A stretch of DNA of 64,000 nt from Huiozyma naganishii CBS 8797 (GCF_000348985.1 NC_035931.1:186001-250000), one strand, 5' to 3'. Positions 10,918 through 21,387 are shown, counted from the stretch's first letter. The notes: generated by a model from the sequence alone, not told the origin. Numbers and translations are program-made.

Positions 10918-11190
10918 ATGGAAAATCCTCCAATTTCCTCCATTTCCATAAAAAGCTCATCGAACTCTGATTCCTTCAACAAAATCTTCCTAAACGCCTC
11001 CGATGGCACCGAAGACATCCACATCGCCGGGTCTTCCCTTCCACGCAAGGATTTAATCTGTTACAAACCTTTTCACAAAAAGTTCAGATTTCTGCCCCAC
11101 TGCTTCTCAGCTGCATTAGAGTACAAGCAGCTGCTTCTACGTCACATTGATATGCAGCAGAAAAAAGAGGTGAAAATCACGTGCCGGTAA
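10918..11190 (+). CDS. Hypothetical 90-residue open frame
   Basis: An ATG-initiated frame of 90 codons with a Ser/Ile/Asn-rich start and a basic, hydrophobic second half (KPFHKKFRFLPHCFSAALEY). I do not recognise it. It lies about 700 bp upstream of NTH on the same strand. It could be a small lineage-specific gene, the 5' end of a broken gene, or chance. Nothing else supports expression. Confidence 0.2.
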   Translation: MENPPISSISIKSSSNSDSFNKIFLNASDGTEDIHIAGSSLPRKDLICYKPFHKKFRFLPHCFSAALEYKQLLLRHIDMQQKKEVKITCR

Positions 11191-11473
11191 CGAACTACTT
11201 GTAAGCAGCACAGTTGACTCACTGAATCTCGACACGCTTGCTGGAGGGATTTAGGAAAACCGCAATTTGTAAGATACGAAGTAGCCATAAATACGATTAG
11301 CAGTACTAAACGAGCCCCTCGTCCAGTAGTCGAAGCTGCAAAGAAGTGGGCAGCCTGCGTAGCCTTCCACACTTCTACGGAGCGTGTGCGTATTGGTGCT
11401 AGCGTACTATACTATGCAACTATATAGCCGCCGATGGAACGCAGGCCTGTCCCCGGGTAACAGCAATCCGGGT

Positions 11474-11740
11474 CTAAGAAGGGGAAACACCCCACGCCCC
11501 GAAAACCGCGACACCCAAAACCCCCGGCACGTGACCCCCTTTTTGTTCTTTTTCCCGCGCCGCGGTTGTCTCCCCGTGTTGTCCCTCCCTGCGTCCCCCG
11601 CACTGCGCGGTTTCTCTGCCGCTCCTTTTAAATTTAGAAGTCGCGGAGGACGGGCCACACACACACTCCGTTCATTTAAAAAGGGGACCGGTTCTTTGAA
11701 GATTGCGCTGGCTGGGGGGTCGCGGAGAGTTATAAACTTG
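11474..11740 (+). promoter_or_regulatory. NTH promoter with STRE-type motifs and TATA
   Basis: A GC-rich promoter block. Stress-response elements (AGGGG or CCCCT) occur at 11480-11484, 11536-11540 and 11682-11686. A CACGTG E-box is at 11528-11533 and a TATAAA at 11731-11736, about 150 bp before the ATG. S. cerevisiae NTH1 is known to be induced through Msn2/4 STREs, so the same control is likely. An additional CACGTG lies at 11178-11183. Confidence 0.55.
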
Positions 11741-11885
11741 GGGACCCTGGGGGACGTTGCTACTTGTATTTACACCTGCACGCACACTCGCGGTACCGTT
11801 ACGCTGAGGAGTTACATTGTTGCTGGTGCGGGGACAGGATCAGACACGTAACAGAAACACACTTACACACAACTACTAGGCAGTC

Positions 11886-14198
11886 ATGGATGACCCACTG
11901 AGCGATGTGTCGAAGATTGCAGAGGGGTGCCCTGCGGTGGGGACAGCGCCAGATGTCCAGAAGGCGAAGAGGGACAGGCACCGGAGGAGGATGTCGTCGC
12001 TGAGCGAGTTTAACGACCCGTTCTCGAACGCGGAGATATACTACGGGCCTGCGACTGACCCGAGGAAAACCGCGCCGCCGAAACAATTCAATAGAACACG
12101 GACCATGAGTGTCTTTGGGAACGTCTCGGATTTCAAAAAGGGGTTTTTGAAGGATCATCATTTGAAGAGACGCGGTTCTGAGGACGATTCGTATCTGAGC
12201 AGTAAGGGGAACAGGAAGTTTTTCATCGAGGATGTGGATAAGACACTGGATGAGTTGCTCACGAGTGAGGATACAGACAGGAATTACCAGATCACCATCG
12301 AGGACACAGGGCCCAAAGTGTTGAAACTGGGGACCGCTAACTCGGGCGGGTACAAGCACGTTAACGTGAGGGGCACGTACATGCTGTCCAATCTGCTGCA
12401 AGAACTGACTATTGCGAAATCGTTTGGGAGACACCAGGTTTATTTGGATGAGGCACGGATCAATGAAAACCCGGTAAGTAGACTGTCAAGGCTGATTACA
12501 AACCAGTTTTGGAACAGCTTGACAAGAAGAGTCGACTTGAACAACATTGGTGAGATCGCAGCAGATACAAAGATCGATACTCCAGAGGCCAAGAACCCAA
12601 GAATCTACGTGCCTCACAACTGTCCAGAACAGTACGAGTTCTATATCCAGGCTTCGCAGATGCACCCATCCATGAAACTGGAAGTGGAGTATTTACCAAA
12701 GGATATCACTCCAGAGTACGTCAAATCTTTAAACAGAACACCAGGTTTACTCGCTTTGGCGATGGAGGAGCATGTGAACCCATCCACAGGTGAGAAATCG
12801 CTCGTTGGGTACCCCTATGCAGTTCCGGGGGGGAGATTCAACGAATTGTACGGTTGGGACTCCTATATGATGGCATTAGGACTCTTGGAGAGTAACAAGA
12901 TTGACATCGCAAGGGGCATGGTAGAACACTTCATATTCGAGATCGACCACTACGGGAAGATCTTGAACGCTAACAGATCCTACTACCTGTGCAGATCGCA
13001 ACCACCTTTCCTAACAGACATGGCCCTCGTCGTGTTCGACAGAATCGGCGGCGCACATAACCCTAACGCTATCAGCTTCTTGAAGAGATCCTTCGCCGCA
13101 GCGATCAAGGAGTACAAGACTGTGTGGACCGCGGAACCAAGGTACGACCCTGAATCTGGCCTGTCGTGCTACCACCCTGACGGGATCGGTATCCCACCAG
13201 AGACAGAGCCAGAACATTTCGATACCATTTTACTGCCCTATACAAGAAAGTACTACACAACTTTCGAAGAGTTCAGGGAACTGTACAACGACAATGATGT
13301 TAAAGAACCGAAATTGGACGAGTTTTTCCTGCATGACAGAGGCGTAAGAGAATCGGGCCACGATACAACTTATAGATTCGAAGGTGTCTGCGCGTATCTG
13401 GGGACCATCGACCTCAACTCGCTTCTTTACAGATACGAGATCGACATCGCGAATTTCATTGAGAAGTATTGCGGGAACAGTTACAAGGATCCAAACGATG
13501 GATCCGTGACAACGGCTCAGGACTGGAGGAAACTGTCCGAGGTGAGAAAGGCAAACATCAACAAGTACCTGTGGGATGAAGAATCCGGGTTCTTCTTCGA
13601 TTACAACGTGAAGACAAAGGAGAGAACATCGTACGAATCTGCAACAACTTTCTGGGCACTATGGGCTGGCCTTGCCACAGAAAAGCAGGCAAAACTCATG
13701 GTGGAGAGGGCTTTACCGAAATTGGAAATGCTTGGAGGGATCGTCGCGTGCTCGGAACGCTCTAGGGGGCAAATCTCAATCAATAGGCCCATCAGACAGT
13801 GGGATTACCCATTCGGTTGGGCGCCTCACCAAATTCTAGCATGGAAGGGGTTGACGGACTACGGGTATGAGAACGTCGCGAGAAGACTATCGTACAGATG
13901 GCTTTACATGATGACAAAGGCGTTTGTCGATTACAACGGTATCGTGGTCGAGAAGTACGACGTGACAAGAGGCACGGACCCACATCGTGTCGATGCGGAG
14001 TACGGGAATCAAGGTGCAGACTTCAAAGGTGTCGCAAAGGAAGGTTTTGGCTGGGTCAATACAAGTTACTTGCTCGGTTTGAAATACATGGACAATCATG
14101 CAAGAAGAGCCCTTGGTGCCTGTATCCCACCAATGCCATTCTTAAAGAGCTTGAAACCTAGTGAGAAGGAGCAATACGCATGTGGCACTATATCCTAG
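11886..14198 (+). CDS. NTH1: Neutral trehalase
   Basis: A 770-residue GH37 alpha,alpha-trehalase that cleaves cytosolic trehalose into two glucose molecules after stress. Both family signatures are visible: PGGRFNELYGWDSY (about residue 312) and QWDYPFGWAP (about 637). The N-terminal regulatory part has the PKA/14-3-3-type sites RRRMSS and RTRTMS and a calcium-binding-like stretch (DTDRNYQITIED, about 126-137), all known features of Nth1. Length lies between S. cerevisiae Nth1 (751) and Nth2 (780). Which ohnolog it is cannot be fixed from sequence alone; the neighbour YRB1 favours NTH1 (YDR001C). In S. cerevisiae both NTH genes are next to a centromere. Confidence 0.93.
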   Translation: MDDPLSDVSKIAEGCPAVGTAPDVQKAKRDRHRRRMSSLSEFNDPFSNAEIYYGPATDPRKTAPPKQFNRTRTMSVFGNVSDFKKGFLKDHHLKRRGSEDDSYLSSKGNRKFFIEDVDKTLDELLTSEDTDRNYQITIEDTGPKVLKLGTANSGGYKHVNVRGTYMLSNLLQELTIAKSFGRHQVYLDEARINENPVSRLSRLITNQFWNSLTRRVDLNNIGEIAADTKIDTPEAKNPRIYVPHNCPEQYEFYIQASQMHPSMKLEVEYLPKDITPEYVKSLNRTPGLLALAMEEHVNPSTGEKSLVGYPYAVPGGRFNELYGWDSYMMALGLLESNKIDIARGMVEHFIFEIDHYGKILNANRSYYLCRSQPPFLTDMALVVFDRIGGAHNPNAISFLKRSFAAAIKEYKTVWTAEPRYDPESGLSCYHPDGIGIPPETEPEHFDTILLPYTRKYYTTFEEFRELYNDNDVKEPKLDEFFLHDRGVRESGHDTTYRFEGVCAYLGTIDLNSLLYRYEIDIANFIEKYCGNSYKDPNDGSVTTAQDWRKLSEVRKANINKYLWDEESGFFFDYNVKTKERTSYESATTFWALWAGLATEKQAKLMVERALPKLEMLGGIVACSERSRGQISINRPIRQWDYPFGWAPHQILAWKGLTDYGYENVARRLSYRWLYMMTKAFVDYNGIVVEKYDVTRGTDPHRVDAEYGNQGADFKGVAKEGFGWVNTSYLLGLKYMDNHARRALGACIPPMPFLKSLKPSEKEQYACGTIS

Positions 14199-14252
14199 GT
14201 TTTGAGGTACACTTTCATCGGGGTGCCAAGAAAGCTAATTTCCTTTGCAGTA

Positions 14253-14266
14253 CCCCCCCCCCCCCC
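14253..14266 (+). repeat. Poly-C tract (C14)
   Basis: Fourteen consecutive C residues followed by TCCCCC, about 55 bp after the NTH stop codon. Long C homopolymers are uncommon in yeast intergenic DNA, and the exact length is prone to sequencing error. Confidence 0.85.
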
Positions 14267-14848
14267 TCCCCCACTTACTGTCCCATCTTATGTTTTCTTT
14301 TTGGAGATTGTTTGAACGAAATGCGGCTTTTTTTCTTTAGTTTTATCTCAACCTTTTTAAAGGCTTTGTCTACTCCTACTTAGAGATAGATATGACCACT
14401 TTGATCTAATTTTTGAAGGGGCATGTGCATACACTCAAAAAGTTAAGATAATATTTTGATCATTATATATAATCGGTATGTACTTACATTTTATCTATAA
14501 ATATACTTATTGGTTTGAAAGGATCGTAGCAAAATGGCGAAACCCCTCGGCTGGGATTTTATGAAATGATGTAAACCCTTACCCTATAAGATATCCACGT
14601 CTCAGCAGTGTGCTGAAAGATGAAATTCACTGTGTAGCCTCTTTGAACACATAGAGTGGAAAAAAACATCAGCGTCGCAACCGTCTAACTGTTGGAAGGT
14701 ACACGTGAGATATTGTAATCTCATACGGTAAATGATTTTTTTTATGAGAAGAATATATCATGTAGTTCTATTTAGAGAAACCGATACAATATTCACGTTA
14801 ACCAAGCCGATAGAAGGATGTGTGGATGATATCCCGCCGTAAGCTACG
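14267..14848. other. Intergenic, 3' flank of NTH to Ty4-like relic
   Basis: AT-rich sequence with no gene. A TGTTGGAAGG at about 14690 resembles the start of a Ty LTR. The stretch from there to 14848 lies where the LTR and leader of the following Ty4-like gag would be, but I cannot define LTR ends. Confidence 0.35.
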
Positions 14849-16050
14849 ATGGTATCATCGCCTTCGGATCCGTTGACAAAGCAGGAGCTGGTCACGTAGC
14901 GATTCTTATAGAGAGACTAGTGAATCTCAAACAAAACTTGGATAACAAGTTAGTCGAATTGTACGAAAACACAAGTTTGACATTCAAGGAAAAGAAAGTT
15001 AACATTGAAGACATCAAACAAGAAAGACTTTCGATGACCGCAGACATCGAATTGAAACAAGAACTTGGTACATTGCCATTCAGAGAGATGATAACAACCA
15101 CATCAATATAGAAAAGAAATTTACTACACAAACGAAATGTGGAACCGAAAGAGACCGGTCTCACATTATAGACTTGGATATGGATGACGATGAGTTGGAG
15201 CAAAGGAGTGTTTTGATTTCCAAAAGGGATGAAAATGGAGCATATTATCAGGCTCGAAATGAAAAAGGACAAGAGGTCAAGTTCTATTTCGAAAGTGAGT
15301 CTTCAAAATACAAAACCAAACTTTCCTCAACTACAGACGTCCCACAATGGTTTAGGAAGTTTTCAATCTTTCTGCAATCTAGAAGATTCGATGACGTCAC
15401 AAAGTTTGTCAGTAACGGTGAAATAGACAAGGACGAGGACGAAATTTTGAGACCTCTGATTCTGGATAGCCTGGATGGAAAGATGGCTGCACAAGAATTG
15501 GATGACATGAGCGGAGTTGAAAGCATGCTGTATATCAAACGACTGCTTAGAGACGACTATTCAAGAAGGAAGAAACATCAGCTATGGAGAAAGATGGTAA
15601 TCGACGAGAACTGTTCCGATCTGGATGGATTGACAAGTCGACTTTCAAACTTGTACTATCTGGAATTATACAGCTATGACCAGAATGATCATTACTACTT
15701 AAACAAATCAGAGAGGCGATTAAAGGTGTACAAAGTCGGAAAGGTACAGGAGAGTACATTAGCAGAAATAATAGTAACTCATGTCTAAATTGTGGTTCGA
15801 AATTACTTTATGCTGAAAACTACCAAGAGAAGAAACAACATTTTAATAATGAAAACAGTCTTAGGCCTAGATATTCAGAGAAGGCAAAAGACCACTGAGA
15901 ATGACTCTCAACAAAAAATCAATGATAAAAACAGAAAAATACAAAAAAATCAGAGCAGTGGCAGACGTTAGAAGTGACAGGACTAACAACAATGAAAAGG
16001 TAGTCATTGATACCGCCTCAAAGATACACTTGGTTAATGACTCCAGGTTA
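14849..16050 (+). mobile_element. Ty4-like retrotransposon relic 1 (gag and start of protease)
   Basis: Broken gag frames read from an ATG at 14849, through a frameshift near 14895 and another before 15174, into a 204-codon open stretch (15174-15788). The core resembles Ty4 Gag: a GAYY motif, then a (F/W)-x-K-F...FDDV block, an acidic DEDEILRPLI region, and LWRKMVIDENC like Ty4's W-x-K-V-L-V-D-x-x-C. After more frameshifts a CLNCGSK knuckle-like motif appears, and then VVIDTASKIHLVND at about 16000-16045, matching the Ty4 protease start (DTGSG became DTASK). The relic stops where the oppositely oriented element begins. The assignment rests on recalled Ty4 features. Confidence 0.6.
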
Positions 16051-19000
16051 GTCTTGGACTGTTCGCGAGTGGTTATCTTAGTGTTTACATCTGCCATCTG
16101 ATCTTCCGTGTTGAGGTACTGTGGGACGACCGTGCCCTTTGCAACGTGTTCACGGAAAAAGTGAAACTTGACTCTAATATGTTTCGTTTTAGAGTGATTG
16201 ATTGGATGATCCAACAATTTCAATGCCGATTGATTATCCACCAACAGTTGATGTGGGGAACACCGTATACCCATGTATCTTAATAGTTCGTCTATCCAGA
16301 TGACCTCTTTAAGACTCTCGCTTGCTGCAATGTATTCAGCTTCTGCAGTGGACAGGACCACACATGGAATCTTTTTAGAGCCCCACGAGACAGCTCCCCC
16401 TGCATACTTTACGATATACCCAAATGTTGATTTCATGTCCGAGTTGTCTGCATAAGATGCAGCGCTGTAAATCTTTAGGCAGTTGTTGCTTGTTTCACGA
16501 TAAACAATCTTCACCCCCCTAGTCGTGTATAGATAATGCAAAACTTTTTCAGCCGCCGCGAAGTGAATCTTGCGTGGATCCTTTAAGAATCTCGATAGAA
16601 ATGACATTGAGAATGCAATATCTGGTCTTCCCGTATTGGCAACGAATGGAGCATTCCAATAAGACTCTGATACACGTTACATCCCGAAATGATTCGTCCT
16701 CCTGGTAATAGTCTACCTTCGGTTGCAGCGTATGGTGAGTATCTTTGACAGTGCTGTGGTTTAATTCTACCTTTTCTTCTCAATGTAGTCTTTCAAACCC
16801 AGACTGATCGAATCACTCTCTTGTACGATGTTCATTCCTAAAAATTTGCGGACTGCACCCAAATCTTTCATTTCATATTTCCGGTATAGATGGTCCTTGG
16901 CATCTTGCATCTCCTTTTTTGAATCACTCGCAATCAGTAAGTCATCAACATACAGCGCAATTAAGCATATGCCCTTTTCCCTTTTCCGAAAATATAGTCC
17001 AAACTCCGATGGGTGTTGATTGAAACCGATTTGTCCTAACGTGCCTTTGATATGTTCGTTCCACAACAATGGGGACTGTTTTAATTCGTATAAGGCACTC
17101 TTCAGCTTCCAAACTTTGCCCGAATGTTGATCATACCCGGCCACTGGTCTCACGTAAATTTCTTTATCAATTGGTGAGTTTAGGAACGCTGTCACTACAT
17201 CCATCTGATGGATTGTTAAGCCATTTTGGGCTGACATTGCCAAGAATAGTCTAACCGACTCATACCGAATGACAGGCGCAAACGTCGCGTCCTAATCAGT
17301 TCCTTCAGTTTGCCTGAAACCCTGAACCACTACACGTGCTTTGTACAGTCCATTATCCTTAATGTTGAAAACCCATTTACTTAGAATTGTCTGCCGGTTG
17401 TCCGGTAACTTCACCCATTCAAACGTTCCAGTTTTTCTAAGAGCTGACATTTCCCGTTTGCAGGCTTCACGCCACCGCTGTTTATCGGGCGCTTCGAGAG
17501 CTTGTTTGATGGTCCTGGGAATCGACATTTCTGTAACAGCATTTGCTGCCAGTATTGTTGTTAAGGAATTTTGGGTCCCTGCATGCTTGCTCAATGTCAG
17601 CATGTAACACCGGTAATTCGTGGTGTCTCCATACGGCACCATGGCGTTGTCAAAACTGTAAAGCGGAATAGCCGAGTTTCCTACCGCAAATGGTTCTTCG
17701 GTTTGGATTGAGCGGTTTCCAGATTTCAGTACCGTGTTCTTGCCTACCTCGACACGAGGCCTAATGAGCACACTGGTAGCACCGCTGGTTTCTAGATCTG
17801 AGGAAGGCTCAAAGGACAGGTCCGATTCGCGTTGAATGGATCGACTTTACTTATGGGGCGGCGATGTGCTAGGGCTATCCGGCATCAATGCTGGGGTGGA
17901 ATACTGTCCAACCTCGAAGTTAACGCACGTAACATTTGGCTGAGCGTTCGGTTTCGGCCGCGATATTCTAACCACTCCCGGAATTATGCCTTTCGAGATG
18001 GATGGAGCAGAATAATCAATCTTGTGGAGAGCCCGATATGGCACCTCAACAAAGTCTTCTGACTCTGTAGAGGAAGATTCAGCGTCACCTCGTGACCTTT
18101 TACTGCCAGCACCCATCAATATGACATCATTAAAGTTGCTATCGGTTGTCGACTCATATGATAGATCGCCCGGCACCGCCGCGTCAGGACCTCCGATTGG
18201 AGGAGATGACAATACTGGTGAGGCCGCTCTGGTTTCATCGCCAGGTGACTGTTCTTGTGACATTGGCTGCACCTGTGATGACCGGTTAACCTTGATCAAT
18301 CTCCTTTCTGGAGCAACTGTTGGCGTCGCCTCCGCTTCTGGAGCCGTAATCTTTCTCGGAGACCGCCGTCCTGGTTTAAGTTCAGGACTATGCCCACTAG
18401 GACTGGGAGACGTTACGATAACGGACCCATCCGACGATGCCGGTGAAACTGAGGGCATCACTGGCCCTGGAGTTTGGGGTAGCACGCTGGATCGTTCAAC
18501 GTTAGACAGTGAAGTCTCCACCCGCTGTATCAGGGGCAAGTAAACGTACCTCCCCGTTCATAATTGACTCAAGAAGAGCCTGCTGAGTCTGCTGAGTCTG
18601 CTGAATCTCACGCAAGATTCCACCGTAGTCGCCCATCGGCGCTTGCTGCGGTTTCAATACCCGTTTCTCTGATGCGTTCGACTGCACATCCAACATTGCT
18701 ACTTCTTTTGTATCCGAAGTAGCCTCCATTGATTTCGAAATGGTGACCGGGGCTTTCACTTCTGGCCCGGTTGCAGTAACACCCTTATTCAAATCAAGTG
18801 GACGAAACGATACTGGAGACATCGTTGCTGCATCACGTCCACCGCTAGGGACATAATGGGGAATGTCTTTGGTAGCACTTGTAGCCGAGTCGTATGCATT
18901 ATGACTGGCCACAGGATTCCATAACGGAAATACCGTCTCATCAAAGGACACCTGGTTGGATTCATGGGTCTTATTGTCCTGTGGATGGTATATTCTGTAT

Positions 19001-20890
19001 GCTTTCCAATTCTCAGCATATCCCACCATCACACCTGATATGGTTGTCGGGGCTAGCTTCCCATCACGATTGACTTTAGGAGCGCTAGCATACGCGGCAC
19101 AACCAAATGTACGCAGGTTCTTGTGAGATAGAACCTCAGTGTTATCCGTGTGGTATTTTGCAAAAGGAATGATACCATTCTTGTGCATCACAGGCAGGCG
19201 ATTTACCAGATAAGCCGCACACATCAAGGCCTCTGACCAGAGCTAAAGAGGAACACGACCTCCTATCATTAAAGCACGCATCTTCTCCTGCAACGTACGG
19301 TGAGCGCGCTCTACCGAACCATTTTGGTAGCTGCTATGTGGAACCGTCAGCTGGTGTGTGATTCCACGTTCATTGAAGAATTCATGAAGAACTTGACTAG
19401 TGAATTCGCCACCGTTGTCGATGCGAATGGTACCTACTTTGAATCCACCACGAGTCGAGAAATAGTCTTCTTCCTGGATAATCCAGTTCTTCAATTCGGT
19501 GGCAGCGCTCCCTTTTTGTTTCAACGGGACTACGAAGTAATAACGCGAGTAACTATCTCTTATAGTTAAAAAATACTTGGTGTCTACGTACTCCTTCTAC
19601 CGAAAGCTCGCACATATATCAGCTTGGATCAACTGAAGAGGGGCAGTCACGACACGATCCGAAGAAGGCCCCTTTTTAATCACACCTTTTAATAGCGAGC
19701 ATGTCGAACACTGAGCATATGATGGCAGCTCATACTTCGGCAACTTGATGTCATGTTCCAGCTTTCGATAAATGAGTTTCCCGGGATGACCAAGTCTCGC
19801 ATGCCACAACTCTCCTTGACTAGCTCTTGCTGTAGTCAGGATGATAGAAGTGCTTTCCGCATTCATCTCATGAGCATCCGCGGTTGCAGCCCAGTAGGAC
19901 CGTTTTGCTTCCTCTTTGAAGCTGTACAGTCCACTTTTAACGTCTAATTCTCCAATGGCTTTTGCCTTGTTTAAAACAGCAGCCGGTACACTGGCAATAT
20001 ATGCCTGGGACTCAGTGAAGATCACACACTTGCCTGTCTTCTGGGTCATTTTTGACACTGACAGCAAATTACAAGGCAAGTTAGGAACATACGCCGTATC
20101 ATTTACGGTGTACTTCCCAAGCTTCACAATACCGTTCCCTTGAATCTTCAAAGAGGCACCGATCCCATGAACAGCACCGCCGCCTTTCATTTCCAATGTC
20201 TCAAAAAAGTTCTGGGCCCTGTCATGTGCATTGAACAGCCACTGTCCAGGTACCAGTTTCCAGTTTTTTCTGGCTGGTTATCGGCAAAGGCGGCTCTAGC
20301 AATAAGTCCGCTAGGCTCATCTTCATTCTCCACAAACATAAGCTTTGATTGATGCCACTTCTTCTTCTGTTTAGGGCATTTGTTGTCATAATGATTTCCA
20401 TTACAATGTCTGCAAGGTCTGAACTCCTTCTTCTGCACAACCAACGCGGACGATTCACTCTTGCCCTTGGAGGACTTGAACTCTTCCGCTGCCCAATCAC
20501 GGCCCGTCTGGAACAGATCTGCTATATCAACTGTGGAAGATCTGCCAAACTTGTCGACCAATCTTCTTTGGGTGTTTGGTGGTGCCTTGTACACAGCGAA
20601 AGCAGCCAAGAAAAGTTCACTGCCAAGCATCCGTCTGTTTGCCAGCAATGACTTAAAGATTTCTTCATGTTCTTCGGCTGTCTTCAAAGGCTTCATCCAG
20701 CCTTCCAAAAGACTAACAACATCGTTCAGTTTTGGATTCCCATGGGCAATCTTCAACAGAAGCAGTTTCCCAAGATGTGTTTCATGATTATCTTCAAAAA
20801 AGAAGACTTGTTCAGGAACCGCGCCTTGTCAGGGCTCATAACCTGTAAGTTTCCAAGACTATAAAGGATGTCTTTGACTTCGGAAGACAT
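16050..20890 (-). pseudogene. gag-pol pseudogene of the Ty5/copia-like element
   Basis: Starts MSSEVKDILYSLG at 20890. In order: a Gag with zinc knuckle CRHCNGNHYDNKC; a protease site WYLDSGCSMHMTG; a GAG-pre-integrase region with HARLGHPG and a CSTCSLLKG pair; an integrase core with DNGGEF and SSYQNGSVERAHR; a Ser/Pro-rich integrase tail; reverse transcriptase with LYVDDLLIAS; and RNase H with STAEAEYIAAS. Frameshifts lie near 20790, 20195, 18520 and 16620. In-frame stops lie near 19604 (TAG), 19242 (TAG), 17845 (TAA) and 17290 (TAG). The first two frameshifts each fall in a CTTTTTTGA context. Downstream of RNase H the frame is antisense to the Ty4-like relic. Confidence 0.85.
20830..20843 (-). 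other. Primer-binding site matching the anticodon arm of initiator tRNA-Met
   Basis: GGTTATGAGCCCTG directly follows the LTR end. It is the exact complement of the anticodon stem-loop of initiator tRNA-Met, as can be seen against the tRNA gene at 63848-63919. Ty5 and Drosophila copia are known to prime reverse transcription from such an internal half-tRNA fragment, whereas Ty1 uses the tRNA 3' end. The site is read through as gag codons. Confidence 0.8.
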
Positions 20891-21081
20891 AGTGTATATG
20901 ATAAGTGACGCACTAGTTCACCCTCTTATATATTGTACATAAGTGATGGAGACGTACAGTCTTCATCCAACAGAAAACTTCTTCTGCTATATCTCAGTTT
21001 GCGTCGGCATACTTTGTCTGTCACGTGCCATTTGTAATTGATGATGTGTCACAGGTTTGCTTCCTGCGCCTTGTCGCAACA
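20844..21081 (-). repeat. 5' LTR of the Ty5/copia-like element
   Basis: A 238-bp LTR from TGTTGCGACAAGG (21081) to GGAAACTTACA (20844), with TG...CA ends. It contains a TATATAA promoter box at about 20927-20933, and the gag ATG (20890) lies inside it, as in Ty1. The right end is set by the primer-binding site that follows at once, and the left end by the purine tract just before it. A second, 5'-truncated copy lies at 23713-23887 and ends at the matching TTTTACA. Confidence 0.75.
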
Positions 21082-21093
21082 CTCCCTCTTAAA
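21082..21093 (-). other. Polypurine tract-like sequence next to the 5' LTR
   Basis: On the minus strand TTTAAGAGGGAG abuts the first base of the LTR. Such a tract normally precedes the 3' LTR and primes plus-strand synthesis. Its presence before this 5' LTR suggests that the tail of another element copy once lay upstream, sharing the LTR. Confidence 0.5.
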
Positions 21094-21387
21094 CCAAGTT
21101 GATCCATCTATTCTTATGAGAGCTGTATCAATTATCTAAGAAATAAGTTCAAGGATAGAGTTCTGAGCAAAAATCGCATTTGTCTCCACAGAAATAAACA
21201 CAGCTCTTTGCTGGCTGCTTCGACTGATTCAACTCTATTCATGTACTGCTTAGTAAATCACATTCAGGAAATAAAGATGTTATCAAAAAAGAAGAGCATA
21301 TAAATATTGATTGATTTTTGGTGTATTGTACAGAAAGGAGCAAGTAGATCATTGTGGCTTTATTGTGCTGAAGTCTAGGTGTCCTTC

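Larger units (their letters stand above)
16050..21081 (-). mobile_element. Ty5/copia-like LTR retrotransposon, dead, 3' LTR missing
   Basis: About 5 kb of one Ty1/copia-superfamily element with its 5' LTR at the high-coordinate end and domain order Gag, protease, integrase, reverse transcriptase, RNase H. A CCHC knuckle in Gag, a single fused gag-pol frame and a half-tRNA type primer-binding site place it nearer Ty5/copia than Ty1, Ty2 or Ty4; this is inference from family knowledge. The 3' LTR is absent: RNase H runs directly into the Ty4-like relic near 16050. Frameshifts and stop codons make it inactive. Confidence 0.85.

Noticed and set aside
11176..11533. Perfect CACGTG boxes at 11178 and 11528 considered as CDEI.
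   Set aside because: There is no AT-rich CDEII beside either one. The sequence is GC-rich promoter DNA of NTH, so E-boxes are the better reading.
11384..11851. Long open frames on both strands upstream of NTH.
   Set aside because: GC-rich promoter DNA gives few stop codons. The frames have no family features, and several overlap in different frames.
16981..17000. CTTTTCCGAAAATATAG resembles CDEIII.
   Set aside because: It lies inside reverse-transcriptase coding sequence, with no CDEI or AT-rich block at the right distance.
20872..20890. TATGTCTTCCGAAG on the minus strand resembles the core of a CDEIII centromere element.
   Set aside because: It is the gag start of the Ty5-like element (ATG TCT TCC GAA). 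The 140 bp on the CDEI side are not AT-rich, and the nearby CACGTG is in the wrong orientation.
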